In this document: positions 48,617 to 61,043 of the stretch, piece by piece | Layout of the letters: each line of letters begins with the position of its first letter | How positions within the stretch are numbered: the first letter of the stretch is position 1 | Assembly (NCBI GenBank): GCA_035578905.1 | Contig: JAQJVL010000004.1 | Span: forward strand, 6,631,175 to 6,695,174 | Direction of reading: 5' to 3' | From: Stictocephala bisonia | Taxonomy: Eukaryota; Arthropoda; Insecta; Hemiptera; Membracidae | DNA: 64,000 bases | Translations under genes and position numbers: made by a program | Notes under the pieces: generated by a model | The model's input: only the letters and a program-made list of their open reading frames with translations | The model's database searches: none | What the model was told of the DNA's origin: nothing

Positions 48617-51600
48617 TTTTTTTTTTTTTTTTATTTTTTTTATTCATACCTTTTTCAAATCAATTTCAATTTCTTTGTGACATTGTCTCCCTAGGTAACA
48701 GATAATTGGGATGTTATTCTTGACACAACTTTCTCTTATAGCACATGAGCTATCCTGGAACCGATGTGAGTCTTCATGTGAGAAAATGACAGAGAATATC
48801 TTCAGATCGTCGGCAAATTGCAATGTGTTGGCGGTAACGCTCTCCAGATGATCGTTCACAAAGACATTGAAGATGCAGGGGCCTAATAATGAACCCTGTT
48901 GAATGCCTGAGGGGGTGAGAAATTAGCGGAATACAGGTGCCAATTTTAACTGCAAGAGAACGATCACTCAGATGGGCGGATATCCAGATAACAGGACATC
49001 AGACACTCTATAGCCTAACTTTGCGATGAGCATAGATTGTTCGACTTTGTCAAATGCATTGACATATCGATGTAGATTGCATCGTGCTGTTTGTTGTTGT
49101 GGAGTACAACCAATACATACTCCTGGAATAGTAAGAGATTTGAAACCGTCGATTTACCCGACTTACCATGTACAAAACCATACCAAGATGGATGGATAAC
49201 TTTAGAAATAGGTGGATTCATCTAATCCAAAACAATATTTTCAAATATTTTCCCAATAAAGGAGAGAATAGTAATTAGGTGGTAGTTCTAACATTGCATG
49301 TTTCACTGACCTTTTAATACGGCTACATCAAGAGGGTTGATTTAGCCGTTCTTTAATATCCTTGGGAAGATTCCTTTTGCAAGAAACTCATTGAAGATAA
49401 TTGTTAAGGGTTCTGCAACACAAACTCGGGAATTTAAGTAGTGGAGCATAGAAGGTGGGATGTTGTCAATTACAGGCCTTAGCAATATTCAGACAATCCA
49501 ATTTCAGAAGAACATCCTCTTTTACGACTTTAATGCTGTCAAGACAGTGGTAAACGTGATAATCGAAATTAGGTGGGCAGTGAGATACAAGAGAATATAC
49601 TTATTTGAAGTAAGAGGGTTGCAAAAGTTGACATTTGCTGAAAGTGTCTTGGGCTTCATCCCCATCAAGATGAAGAGTCCACAAGGCAGCCTCATTTATT
49701 TTTCTGAGCCTTGACCAGTCCCCAAAGCGCACGTAGATTAGCAGAGATGCTTTACTCAAATGTAGACAAATAGCGCTTCTGGTAGTGGACTTACACAGAT
49801 TTCTAAGTCTTGTGAATTCCTTTTAATGGGCTACGTTTAAGCTGATTTTATAGTGCTTATCTTTTGAAAAATGAGCCACTTATGATCGTTAGAAAACCAT
49901 ATAGTGAAATTTGGGGTTCCAAATTTCTTCATGGATCAAGCATTAACAGTAATATTCTCCAATATATTACACAAACAAACTTCTCATCGGATCGGCCTAC
50001 TGGCAAAGCTCATATCGGTTCGTTTCCAGGCAGAAAAACAGTGGGGAGTTCACATTTACATAGGTGACTGGAATGTAGCAATTAGCATGTGACACAAAGG
50101 ATTACCCCATAATGGAAAAGAAAGCGGAGAATGATGAACTTCCGGTGAGACTAACCAGTCGGTTTCCTCGGTGACCTGAACCTCCCGATCAGAGCAAAGA
50201 TCAAGTCAATCAATACCCCTCTATGGTTTCTCATGTGATTGATTTAGTGAAGTGACTTTAGAGATGACATATATTTAAGGTATTCACTTGCCAGATGGGC
50301 AGCGTTAATAAATCCTGATCTAAATAGGGCAAGTTCAAGTCACCAAATTTGAAGATGATCTTGGGATTAGCTATTTCAACCATTTCAATAACGGCATCAT
50401 GTAAGTCACTGTATACAAAGAGGAGGCTAGATGGTGAAATATCTATACAACAACAGGCAACACAAGGATTGTCGGTCACATGAACAAATACAGATTTAAG
50501 ATTAGAGCTGCTATGGAATCTCTTATGAACAACATTATTTCGAATAGCAAGAATGAAACCTCCACCGAACAGATTGTGACTCGTTGCTAAGATCCTGTCA
50601 CACCTATGAACAACATAACCGGTATCACCCACAGTTTCTGAGTCAGGAATTTCTGAATATAGATTAGTTTGACATAGTATGATGATATCTTTGAGGGAGG
50701 TACATAGGTTATTTTTTAATTCTATGAACATTGAACGAAGACAATTAAAATTTTGACGTTTAATATTAAAGGAGGTTTGCTGCTTGCCATTAGAGTTAGA
50801 GTTTTTTGACAGGATCTTTGGTACTCCATTTAGAAATGTGAGAGGTTGACTTTACCTGTATCCTGCCTAGTTTTCAGAACGGAGGACAGGTGCTCTAGGT
50901 ATTTTCTCTCACGAGGAGGTTGATCATGAGAGAGATGTATACTCTTAATGTTGCAGGGACATTATTCTTACTAAAGTTCTTGAGTATGTTTAAAGCTGCG
51001 CTATCATATGGCATACAGACTAAACGAAGGTGGGTCTTACCATGGGACTTCCCAGTCGTCCCAGTCAAAAATAACGAACATCGGATAGCTGAAAAGATGA
51101 TATTAAGTGGCCTAAGAAGTATCTAACAAGGCCAGCTTCATTTTTTTAAGATGCTGAAGCAATATTTGGTTCAGAGAGATTGTTGATTATGATATTTTTG
51201 GAACGCTGACTGCGATCATTACACTTTGAGATAAAATCCTCTACTGAAAGATCGATTTTTGCGTCGCTCTAATTCTTGAGGGCCTCAACTACTGATTTAA
51301 CTTGGGCCAGACGGGGCTCAATTTCGTCTAATTTGAAAGTTACTAAGTCAATATTATTTTGTATTTTATTAATGCCTTCAGATGGTTCCGTTTTTGTAGC
51401 AAGTTAGTAGAACATGGATAAAATAGAATTCAATTTGGCGTTGATAGGATCCTTAGAGGTTTGGCTCACTAGTCTGCAGCAATTCCATTTAATATTGTTG
51501 TCAGAGCTTAAGCGTTGATATTCAGATTCCCAGCATTCCCTGTGGAACCAACGCTCACACCACTAGCTTTCACAATTAATAGCTTCCTGTGGGTGTCGAG

Positions 51601-51640
51601 AACTGACTTTACACAAGTAAGACATGCAGGAGACATGAAT
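48617..51640 (-). mobile_element. degenerate non-LTR retrotransposon (jockey/CR1-like) with PHD-type ORF1, on the - strand
   Basis: Read on the - strand from 51640 down. A PHD zinc-finger-like ORF1 piece (about 51640-51455) has spaced Cys/His residues, WCERWFHRECWESEY and a W-N-C end, with an in-frame stop. An endonuclease domain (50731-50258) follows with DIIILCQTNLYSEIPDSE, GGGFILAIRN and GDLNLP. The RT fingers (about 49420-49220) read TIIFNEFLAKGIFPRILK and NYHLITILSFIGKIFENI. The RT palm has YGFVHGKSGKSTVSNLL (49015-49221), GIQQGSLLGP, then the catalytic FADD in LQFADDLKIF (48644-48890). It ends in a long A tail (T run on +) at 48617-48645, giving the 3' end and orientation. Frameshifts and stops throughout make it inactive. 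The C-terminal RT region is missing, so an internal deletion before the tail is likely. It sits in intron 3. Confidence 0.85.
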
Positions 51641-52043
51641 TATTATGAATAACTATAATTATGTATAAACTGCAACAGTACAACCCACGAAGCTACAAAG
51701 TCATGTGTGCCAGGGACAACAACTATCTCATCTACCACTAGCTACGGTTATTTATTTAATTTTGTAATGGTTACATTATTTCTGGCAAATACTCTAGTTA
51801 ATACTGCTCAGCTTGCTCACTAGTGAGCGCACCAACCAACTTCTTATTTTTTCTTAACTGCAAGACGCCAAGAACAATCCTGAAGTTATTTTCACTACTC
51901 CGCTCTATGTCTCTTTGTCTCTCTTTTACATTACCACTATACCAATTGCATAAAATAAACTACTCCCTAACTTACATTTTTTACCTATAGCTAAATCTAG
52001 CAGAGTTTTAGTAAGTCCAAAATGTCTTTGTTGCATGTTGCAG
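51641..52043. other. end of intron 3
   Basis: No feature recognised. The intron ends ttgcatgttgcag at 52043. Confidence 0.5.
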
Positions 52044-52137
52044 GTGCTCCGGAGTCACGTGATGGTGCGTGTGGGTGGAGGATGGGACACACTGTCCCAC
52101 TACTTGGACAAGCACGACCCTTGTCGATGCAAAACTT
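52044..52137 (+). CDS. pigs: GAS2-like protein, second GAR-domain exon
   Basis: Encodes [31 protein letters not shown] and one base of the next codon. This completes the GAR domain, including the GGGW turn and the second cysteine pair (P-C-R-C). The acceptor cag precedes 52044, the donor gtaagg starts at 52138, and the exon ends in phase 1, which the exon at 59016 completes as Ser. Only 94 bp, identified by family similarity and phase. All expected GAR landmarks are present, so the microtubule-binding module should be functional. Confidence 0.96.
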
Positions 52138-53123
52138 GTAAGGGAGTCATTTGTAATCTATAACTTAACGTACTTAGTGCATGGTCAATTTCTTCTTTTT
52201 TTCTGTTGGCGGATTCTTGCCTTGATTTGATGACGTCGGTTGACGTTGGTTCATTTATTTGTTTGTTATAAAACCCAGTTATTATAAATATTCATCAACA
52301 TATTTATTTTGCACAATATAAGTGAACACAATTTTTAATTCAAATTTTATCGCTTGAATTTCTTAGTTTATTTAATATACTGTATGTATGGGAGAAATTA
52401 ACACTTTTATAATTATTTATAATATATATATTTCTGCATATGAATTAAACAAATGCGGAATTTTTAGTCTTGTCATTTCAGACACTCTGAAGCATTCCTG
52501 GACGATTAAATGGCCATTTATACTGCATTAGAAATCGCTCCTTTTTACCAAAGCAATGTATGTTGTATATGTATAATGTCAATTATTTTTATATAAGTTT
52601 AATATTTATTGACATGGTAAGATTCATAATCGTATCCCAAATATAAATCAATATACATAGGACTGTCTCACATTCAAGATATTAAATGGTTTGGCATTGT
52701 TATTGAACTATATACATAATGAACATGATCACATTAACAAGGTCAAACCGACGAGTCCAAAGTTTTTAAGTTAATATTTAATCGAGTGTTTTATTCTTTA
52801 AAACGCTTATAGCAAATTCAGAAACATTTGACGCATAACAACTTGACGTCTTTGACTCAAACCCTCAGTATATTGGTCTGGTAAACCAGGGGTGCAGAAT
52901 AATTTTAACCACCCAAAATGTCCCCAGATTGTTATTTTGCAAGAGTAAATTTTCCCCGTGCTCGATTCTGACAACCCCGTTATATTCTTTAACAATTATA
53001 ATTTGAAATTCCGTTAACTAAGGACCAGAAGAAATTGTTAAAACATATTGCTGTAACAAGTAAAGAAAATACAAATTAGAAGTAAAATTGTTGCATACAG
53101 TGTTTTAATTGTATACAATTTAA
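52138..53123. other. start of intron 4
   Basis: AT-rich; no feature recognised. Confidence 0.5.
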
Positions 53124-53570
53124 TATACAGGGTGGAAACAAATATGGAAACGCTTTCACAACTTTTGTATGACTCACTTGGTAAAAGTGAAATCTTTTAC
53201 TACATCGAGGTTACAAAAAACATACTTTTTTACGCCATTAGCGACATTTCATCTTTTCATGGGGACGGCTCACGAGGAGTTGAACTAAAATCTTCAATGG
53301 AAGCCTTGGTAGAGTTTGGTATAAAATGAGAGGTCTTTTCAAAAGAAATTAATTTCCGCAAACCGGACTTCTAAAGGTTAATCCTTTCCAGAGTAGAGGT
53401 CATTTGAATTTCAAAGTTACTAATTTGAACAGATTATTTATCCGCTATTTAACGGTTTCAAGTAAATTATTCTGATAAAAAATTATACTTTATGGAACAC
53501 AAGTATTTAAAAAATTATCAAAGTAAAAAATTAATTTTTGTTGTGAAAGCGTTTTTTTCCACCCCGTATA
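53124..53570. mobile_element. about 0.45-kb MITE with tatacagggtgg ends
   Basis: The left end tatacagggtggaaac plus the nearby aacgctttcacaac is mirrored by gttgtgaaagcg and ccaccccgtata at the right end (53570). A tatac/gtata start and an internal ggggacggctcacgaggagt block are also seen in the 7081-9002 foldback element (gggacggtccacaaggagt), so the two probably belong to one superfamily. No coding sequence accepted; the 65-codon frame at 53132-53329 starts inside the terminal repeat. Confidence 0.78.
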
Positions 53571-53775
53571 AAAAGAAGTAGGCATTGTAAATATTTATAT
53601 TAATCAATACAAGTAACCAAAACTATTGACATTATCAACTAACAAAAATCTAATCCGGGTGATCAATGTATGGTTTACTATAAATTTAAACTTATAATTA
53701 AAATATTTATATTTATTTCCTCAAAAATACATGTTTCCATAGCAATACATAATAAATAGTTGTCTTCTCCTCCTC
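53571..53775. other. short intron 4 spacer
   Basis: Nothing recognised. Confidence 0.4.
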
Positions 53776-56640
53776 TTTATTTGTGACGAGCTGCAACCAG
53801 ATGTGTTTGTAGTTTCTGAACACGGTTTCAGGCCTGAAATCATGAATCATTTCCAAATACCGAAATTTCAATTGGCCAGTTATTTTTGTCGAAAAAACAA
53901 TAAGGGGGGTAGGTGTGGTTGCATTTTTTGTAAAGCAATCATTAAAATTTGAGCCATTTATGGTTGAAAATAGTACAGATTTTGATTTTTAGGCCATTTG
54001 TGTTAACGTTTTATCAAACTCCTTAGGGAAAGTATGTATAATCGGCTTATACAGATCACCTAATGGCTGTAACCACTCTTTCTTTCTCAAGTTAGAGTTC
54101 CTATTAAATATATTATTCTCAAAGTCAATTACGTTTTTGTTATTAGGAGATCTCAATCTTAATCTAATGGAACCCACCTGCCCCCCCCCCCCACCCAGGA
54201 CTTCGCGATATCCTAAATACTTTCAATTTAAATTGGTCCGTGAACTCACCTACACGAGTGACTGCTATGTCGAGTACTGCCATCGACAACGTAATTACTA
54301 ACATACATCATGCGACAGTCTCTGTTTTGAACACTGCCGTATCTGATCACTATGCACCTGGGGTTGTGGTTCGTGGACATGGCACTACTTGAATAGCTAT
54401 GATAATGTTGATGACATGTATCATGCTTTTCACAAAAGATTTTTTTATTATTTAGACATAGCCTGCCCTTTCAAGAATGCAAAACAGTTAAAACCCCCAG
54501 AAAACTTGTTCTTTGATAACCAAGGGAATTCTTGTTTCACGAGAAAAACTCAAATTCTTTATTGAGTTTTTCTCCCAAACAACCCAAAACGAAAATTTCA
54601 TAAGTTTTTTTCAGAAGATATAGGAAAATTTATAGAAAAGTCATACAAGCTGCTAAAGCCTATGACGCCAAAAAGGTTTTGAGCAATAGTGAGCATTTTT
54701 CAAAAACCGCTTGGAAAATTATCAACTCATCAGCTTAACAGTCAAAATTTTTCAATAAATGCAAACCAATTGAAATAAAAATTGGTGAAGAAATAGTTCA
54801 ATTAATTGTAGTAAAAGGATTTTTCTACTGTAGCTTTACCGGACCCAATGTTTAATAAACCCTAATTCATAAACTATATTGGAGAGCCAGTTTCATCTAT
54901 TGCCTTGACCCCAGTATGTGAGAAGGAGGTGGCTATTGCCATTCAGATACTACGCCCAAAAAAACCTGCGATGCCAATGGGTTGTCTTTATGGCTTTTAA
55001 AACAGTGCTGTCAGCACTTGCTGAAGCCACTCAAAAAATTGATAAATTTTTCATTTGAATCAGGACGTTTTCTGCCACTTTTGAAGACAGCAAAAGTTAT
55101 TCTAATTCACATAAAAGACGACCCTTTACTCACGAGCAATTATCGTCCCATTTCAATTCTTCCTATCTTTAGTAAGATTTACGAAAGGATATTCTATGAT
55201 AGACTTTCAAGCTTCTTAGAGAATCACAATTTATTGAATCCAGAACAATTTGGATTCGGGAAGGAAAGATCCACAATTGATGCGATCAATAAACCGTTGT
55301 CGATTACTTGGAGGGTAAAGAACAAGTGCTTAGTATTTTTCTTGTCCTCTCCAAAGCATTTGATTGTATGCATCATGAGACACTGTTGCACCTTTTAGAA
55401 AAATCTGGAGTTAAAGGTTTACCACACAAGTTTGCTAACTTCGTATCTTAAAGTTCGGAACCAGTGTGTACATATCTCAAATGTAACTTCAAATAAAAAT
55501 AGAATTTCTCATAGAGTCCCCCAGGGTTCGATCCTCGGCCACTTCTTTTTTTAACTATACATGTGTAGATTGAATAGAGTGATCCAGAATTGAGAACTGA
55601 TTCAATATGCCGATTATACCACTCTCTGTATTAAAGGAAAAACATCCAAAGAATTAGAAATCGCAGCTTCTATAGAGCTAAGTTCGTGCATTCAACATTT
55701 CAGTGAACTGAATCAACAATCAAACCAAACCAAATCCAACATAATCAGTTTTTGTCTCCGACAGCAGGAATTTCATTCTCAACATCATGCCTTCGTGGAT
55801 GACACTATTTTAGAGGTGGTAAATTCTAAAAATGTTCCTTGATAGAGGACTAACTTGGGACGACTATATTGACCACGTTTGTGGTAAAGTTGCTTCAGGC
55901 ATATATGCGTTGCGCAATCTTGCAAAGTTCTGTGCGCCTAATGTCTTACTCATGGCCTACTATGGCATGCTGCATTCAAATCTGGCATACGGAGTGAGAC
56001 TTTGGGGAGGTTGTGCAAAAGCAAAATTGAAAGGGTTTTTAAACTTCAAAAAAAAGGCTGTCAGAATAATTGCTAAATTGAACAACAGAGAGTCGTGCCA
56101 GAATTCTTTTAGGGAGTCAAAATTGCTGACTTTACCTTGCCTTTATATGTATGAGGTGATACTCTACTGCAGATCACGTTCTTCCTTGATTCTTCCGTGA
56201 ACGTTTGGTGGTAGAAACGTTCACCAATACTACACTAGAGGCAGGGACCTTCGAACACAGCAACACAGATTGGCACTATCAGACCATATGCCACAGCAGG
56301 TTGTTGTCAGACTAATCTACAAACTCTGTTAAGGATTTTCAATTAACAACCAAACTCAATTCAAAACTCGACATAGACACCTCTTGGTGTCTAAAGCTTT
56401 CCTATTCTGTGGATGAGTTCATGATGAGTCGCTGGGAATATTAAATAGCAGGACAGGAAGGCAGTGTGATTGTGGCTGTGCGAATGTTTTAAATATATGT
56501 ATTTGAATGTGGGGTGAATGTCCATTTGTTTTTTAGTTTTAGTATTTTAATAAATTTTATATATTATACTTATACTATGTTGACGATTGTATGACATGTT
56601 AAAAATTGTTACTACGCAATAAAAAGTTTATTTATTTATT
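53776..56640 (+). mobile_element. degenerate jockey/CR1-like non-LTR retrotransposon, + strand
   Basis: Endonuclease domain from about 53776: DELQPDVFVVSEHGF, then KGG (frameshift), IIGLYRSPNG and LLLGDLNLNL (54020-54170). TAIDNVITN and SDHYAPG follow to about 54365. The RT follows in pieces: LNPEQFGFGKERSTIDAI and NYRPISILPIFSKIYERI (54982-55398), RVPQGSILG (about 55515-55540), then the catalytic motif as Q-Y-A-D-Y-T at about 55605. The usual YADD has therefore lost its second Asp. The thumb/C-terminal part is at 55832-56200 (FLDRGLTWDDYIDHVCGKV, AYGVRLWGG). The 3' end is near 56640, after aataaaaag and tttatttatttatt. A poly-C run of 13 near 54181 interrupts the endonuclease. Many frameshifts; a dead copy in intron 4. 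Confidence 0.85.
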
Positions 56641-57469
56641 GTTGTTGAGGAGCTCGGTGAGCAGGCCCGTATATTGCTTGCTCGTAATTGATTCCACAAG
56701 ATAAGAACTGCATTACTAACTCCAAGAACATTTCGCAATAATGAATTACTGACGATGAATTATGTTTTCGCAAGAAAAGTTCATTTAATATTTATTACAT
56801 ATTGGTAACATAGCTAGCTTACTTAGTAAATATTTAGAAATATTTACTTTGTGTAATGTTAGCGCTTTCATGTTTATCCCATGGACCAACAATAGAAATT
56901 AAATTTTAAAATATTATTGACGATTCCTATTTCATTTTAATAATCAAACTTAATAAACTTTGCTTGCGATGGCAAAGGGTTATGATCAAATGCATTCTCT
57001 AAAAGAGCGATAGCCTTCAAATGACGGGTAAACATACAAGTGATATGATCTTGTTCAATATTATATTGTAAAACTGTAAAAGCGTAATTGTTCAAGTATA
57101 AATACAAAGGAAATATTAGAGCAAACTATTTTATAAAAACTCGTCGTTTTGAGTTCACATACATATATTTTTTAAATATCCAACATACATACAAATAGTG
57201 CATATTTTTACTTACACACAGACATACTCTTGATCTTTTAAACCACTGTACACAAACAACTTTGAATTAAAACGAAGTCGCACAGTTTCATCACGCGTTG
57301 TCTTCAGGCCTACTTCTATGGCCTTGCAACTCCTCTACTGTCGCCCAGGGTTGCCTAGCGTCCCGGATTTTAAGAGACAGTTCATTATTCACATAATTTG
57401 TCCCGCGTCCTGGCTTACTTGATCACGGAACGTTATATGTCCCGTATAAATCCGTATACTGTATTTCCA
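56641..57469. other. intron 4 spacer
   Basis: No feature recognised. Confidence 0.5.
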
Positions 57470-57884
57470 TTAAGAGTGTGCAGAGGCTGTCGGCCATATT
57501 CGTTTTAATCCCACAAGAACGATGTTATTTTCGAACTGGACATACGATCACGCGTATCCTAACTAAACAGTTATTTTTAAACGGATTTTCCCCAAAAAAT
57601 TGTATTTGATCAAGAATGAAATTGTGCTTCGCGAATTCCTAATTAGTTTTATTTTATTTTTTTTAAATATTTAGTTTAAAGTTTTTGTTTTCATGTATTT
57701 TTCAAAATAGGCGTATGTATTCAAAATATCAAAACCAAATCCAACGCGCAATATGATAACGTTTAAAATGACACCTCATACACAACTTTTGGTCAATAAA
57801 TATTGAAAAATATCGATTCGCAAATAACATTGTTCTTATGGGGTTAAAACCAACATGGCCGACAGCCTGTGCAGACTTAGTTAA
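57470..57884 (-). mobile_element. second complete copy of the TTAA-type MITE, inverted
   Basis: ttaa at 57470-57473 and again at 57881-57884 flank terminal inverted repeats gagtgtgcagaggctgtcgg and ccgacagcctgtgcagactt. The interior is the reverse complement of 47321-47744 with moderate divergence. The intact TTAA at both ends is the best evidence for the target preference of the family. No coding sequence. Confidence 0.87.
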
Positions 57885-59015
57885 ACATAGCTACAAAAAT
57901 GTAGTACGTTTTAAGTAGAAAATCTTTTTGTCCCGTTTTTTTAGATTCCATATTTGGCAACCCGAGCCGCAGTTGGATCGTAAACAAGACCTTGATATGT
58001 GTTTCGTCGGGTCGACTGCAAGTCACATATTTTGCTATTAGCCTGAAGGACATAAAGGGAGTCCTTTATGAATTTTATTCGGGGTTTTTATTCATTTAAA
58101 TATTCGTATTTAGTTTCATGATTGTACTGTATATGATTCCTTTTTTTTAAATTTCCCCCAGATGACTGAAATGTTTATCAGAAATATTCTGCACTCATGT
58201 GGGTAACATATTCCTTTGATTATGATAATACACATAATTCTGAGGATTATAAATTGAACACACGTGTTTTGGGATGACATATACACAATTTTGACCAAAA
58301 TTACCCTTGTGAAATCATTATCTTGACGACCTCGGTCAAAAAACAACCTATTTAACTAAGAAAAGGGATACCTGAGCCATCTTAGCAATATGTGTCAACT
58401 TATCAATGTGACGTATGTTACATTGTTTGCAATCCATATCGTTATTAGCGAACAAGTGGACGTTCCACACACTTTGGCAACTTTGTCATTTTCAAATAAT
58501 CTCTTTTTTTATCGTAACATTTCTATAATATACTAAAAGTTACAAGGAAAATGATCCCAAATACGAAAGAAATGTGATATAGGCATTAACTAAGAAATAT
58601 AAATCTGTATGTTTATAAAAAAATTTTCCTATTTTTTTATTTATTTTCTTTTTTATTTTTTAGTTTAAATCACATTTATTTCGTGTCTGGACTCATTGTT
58701 CTTATAATATTTATAAGACTATGACAGTATTATGGTAAAAAATATCCCATTTGAAAAGCAAAAAGTTAACTACGTGTTCAGGAACATCCACTTGTTCGCT
58801 AATTATGGATGACTTGAAGGGGATGTGATCAGTCCTACCGTCGTGCGCATGTGATAATAAGGGTCTATAGTCCGCTAGTGTCCGTAGCTGAAGGAATGGA
58901 CTGTAAGGATTTTTTAAAGGGATCTTTTAGAAAACGAGATTCATTTTGCACGATCGTTCATTAGATAATATGACTTGAATGTTACTTACCATTTACCAGA
59001 CTGTCTATGTTCCAG
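57885..59015. other. end of intron 4
   Basis: AT-rich; no gene recognised. Ends with acceptor tctatgttccag at 59015. Confidence 0.5.
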
Positions 59016-59106
59016 CGCATCGTGCTCCAGTGTCGGCCAAGATAGTTGGCATGAAGACAGGAATCCCAGGCTTGGACATTGCAGGGACGCAGGTGCACTA
59101 CGAAAG
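59016..59106 (+). CDS. pigs: GAS2-like protein, post-GAR exon with T-x-I-P motif
   Basis: Two bases complete the Ser codon from 52137, followed by HRAPVSAKIVGMKTGIPGLD and IAGTQVHYE; the last two bases ag form Arg with the first base at 61044. The donor gtgagt starts at 59107. The stretch K-I-V-G-M-K-T-G-I-P (motif codons 59057-59068) fits the Ser/Thr-x-Ile-Pro motif by which GAS2L proteins bind EB1-type plus-end proteins, and it has basic flanks. That role is inferred from the family, not shown. All phases fit, so the exon call is strong despite its length of 91 bp. Confidence 0.9.
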
Positions 59107-61043
59107 GTGAGTCTAGCTATTCTAGTGCTTCTATTCGCTGCTACTAAATATTTTTAGACTGATTTATTGTTTTTATTGCAGTTTGAATGTTTGAAAATAG
59201 AATCTATAACATATTGAGACTTAACTGTATGTGACATTAGAAAATCATAGAGAATGCATTATTATCTATGTGAATCCAATTCAGTGTTGCCAATGGAAAG
59301 GACAATCGCTTTCTAACTAACTTAGCCAATCTGTTGGCTGGCTACGACTACTCGCCGTTAAAAATGGCAGAGGATTGATTGTTTTGTTGTTATTATGTAG
59401 TTACGAAATATTTAACGTTTTCTCAGAGTTTACAGTTTGTAACAGTAACTGTCTCCCTAGTAACGTAGGCCCACGTCCACTGATAGACAGTATAAAGAAA
59501 CTTCAAGTTTGTTCTAACTCCCATTGTCTACATTTATCATGCTAATAGGTTTTAAAGTTTAATTATTTTCATGTTTCGACCCATTAAGGATCACTAGAAC
59601 CTTTTAATGCATATACTTTGTTTTTTTATTTTTTTATTTTTTTTTTTTTTTATTTTACCAGTACTTCTTCATTGTTTCACTGTAATGCACTCGTCTTTCT
59701 TTTGTACATTTTGTTTTTGTTCTGAGTTTGATCTCTGTGTCACTTCCCAGATGTTTCTTCGTATGTTTTGGGTGTTTCTCTGTTTATCAAATGTCCTTAA
59801 TAGTTTGTGTGATCTCACGTACTGATGTGATCCTATGGTTTTTAGTGATTATGCTGTGCTAACTCCCTCTCCGGTTTTCTCGTTTCTGGATCATATTCGG
59901 GTTTAGAGTGGAGCGTGTGGGAAACATTCAGGTGGTTCAGGCCGTGGGTAGTTGTGCAAAATATCGTGCCAATTTTTTACAGTTTTCTTGATTGGTAAGT
60001 GCTAGTCTTTCCGTTTTGTTTTCTGAAGGTTGAATTTTGAGCTGAGTACCCTTTGATCCTGTATGCGAAAGTTCTGTAGAAATTTTTACTATTGCAGTTC
60101 CTGAAATCTTCTTAGATTAACTTGAATTGTTCGGCGATTTAGTCTAGTTTGGTTTTGCCGGTTTGTTTCTAAATTTGAAGGAAGTGTTGAAAGGTTTCAG
60201 GTGATTCATAGCTGTTGTACTTTTGGAAAGCAGGTCGACGATCTATGATTGGCTTTTCGCAGTCAGTCTTCCACCAAGTGTAATTGGGTTTTTTTCTTAA
60301 TAGAATAAGTTATTTAGCCTTTCTGATTACTGCAAAAGTGGTGGGCAGGTTCTCCACCCCATTCCTTTATGATTTTAATTCTCGGTATACCAGATCAAAA
60401 TTATTCATGTGCGATTTTTTCATCTGACGCGTTTTCATGAAAGAAAATATTACTTTGATTCTGATGATATAGTTGCTGGAATTGATATAAGCGTCTCCTG
60501 GAACTTATACGTCGTGGATGACTCTGTAGTAATTGTAGGAGATGATCTATGTGGTACTCTGCGATGTGTTGTATGGGTAACCGCAAAGTCTTTATATGTG
60601 TGTGTTTTTAAGTATATATACAATTGTCAGACAACTGTACATTTATAAGAGCAAAGAAAAAGAACTTATCGATAGTCGTTACCCACGCAGAAAAAGTGAG
60701 TTCGTACTTAACAATGATGATCTGTCACTAAGCCAAATCCAAAGCATCAACAATCCATTTTTGGCCCTTTTCACTTATAGTAAGAGTACCAGCGATCCTA
60801 AAAAATATATTTTCTTTAGAAATAATTGGGAGCCATTAAAACGTCTTATTTCTTAAAGTATATAAAAGCTGGTTTTATTTATTCAACAACAAATATATTT
60901 AATTATTTAGATATTTAGTATTGCAAGTAACAAGGTCTGTTCTTAAATGCCAAACGACTGAAATGCTCTCAATGTAAAGCTATGTTTCTGAATTACCACT
61001 GAGAAATTAAAATAATGAGAGGTCAATAATGTTTTGATTACAG
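59107..61043. other. intron 5, with poly-T tract and possible LINE relic
   Basis: A T-rich run lies at about 59620-59660. On the - strand, from about 60276 down to 59900, broken frames read WWKTDCEKPIIDRRPAFQKY and ALTNQENCKKLARYFAQL. These resemble the WW-D-x-x-C...R-R-A segment and the A-x-x-F-A-x-L segment between endonuclease and RT of jockey-like LINEs. The T-rich run could then be its poly(A) end, but the RT is missing and the call is tentative. The rest is featureless. Confidence 0.35.
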
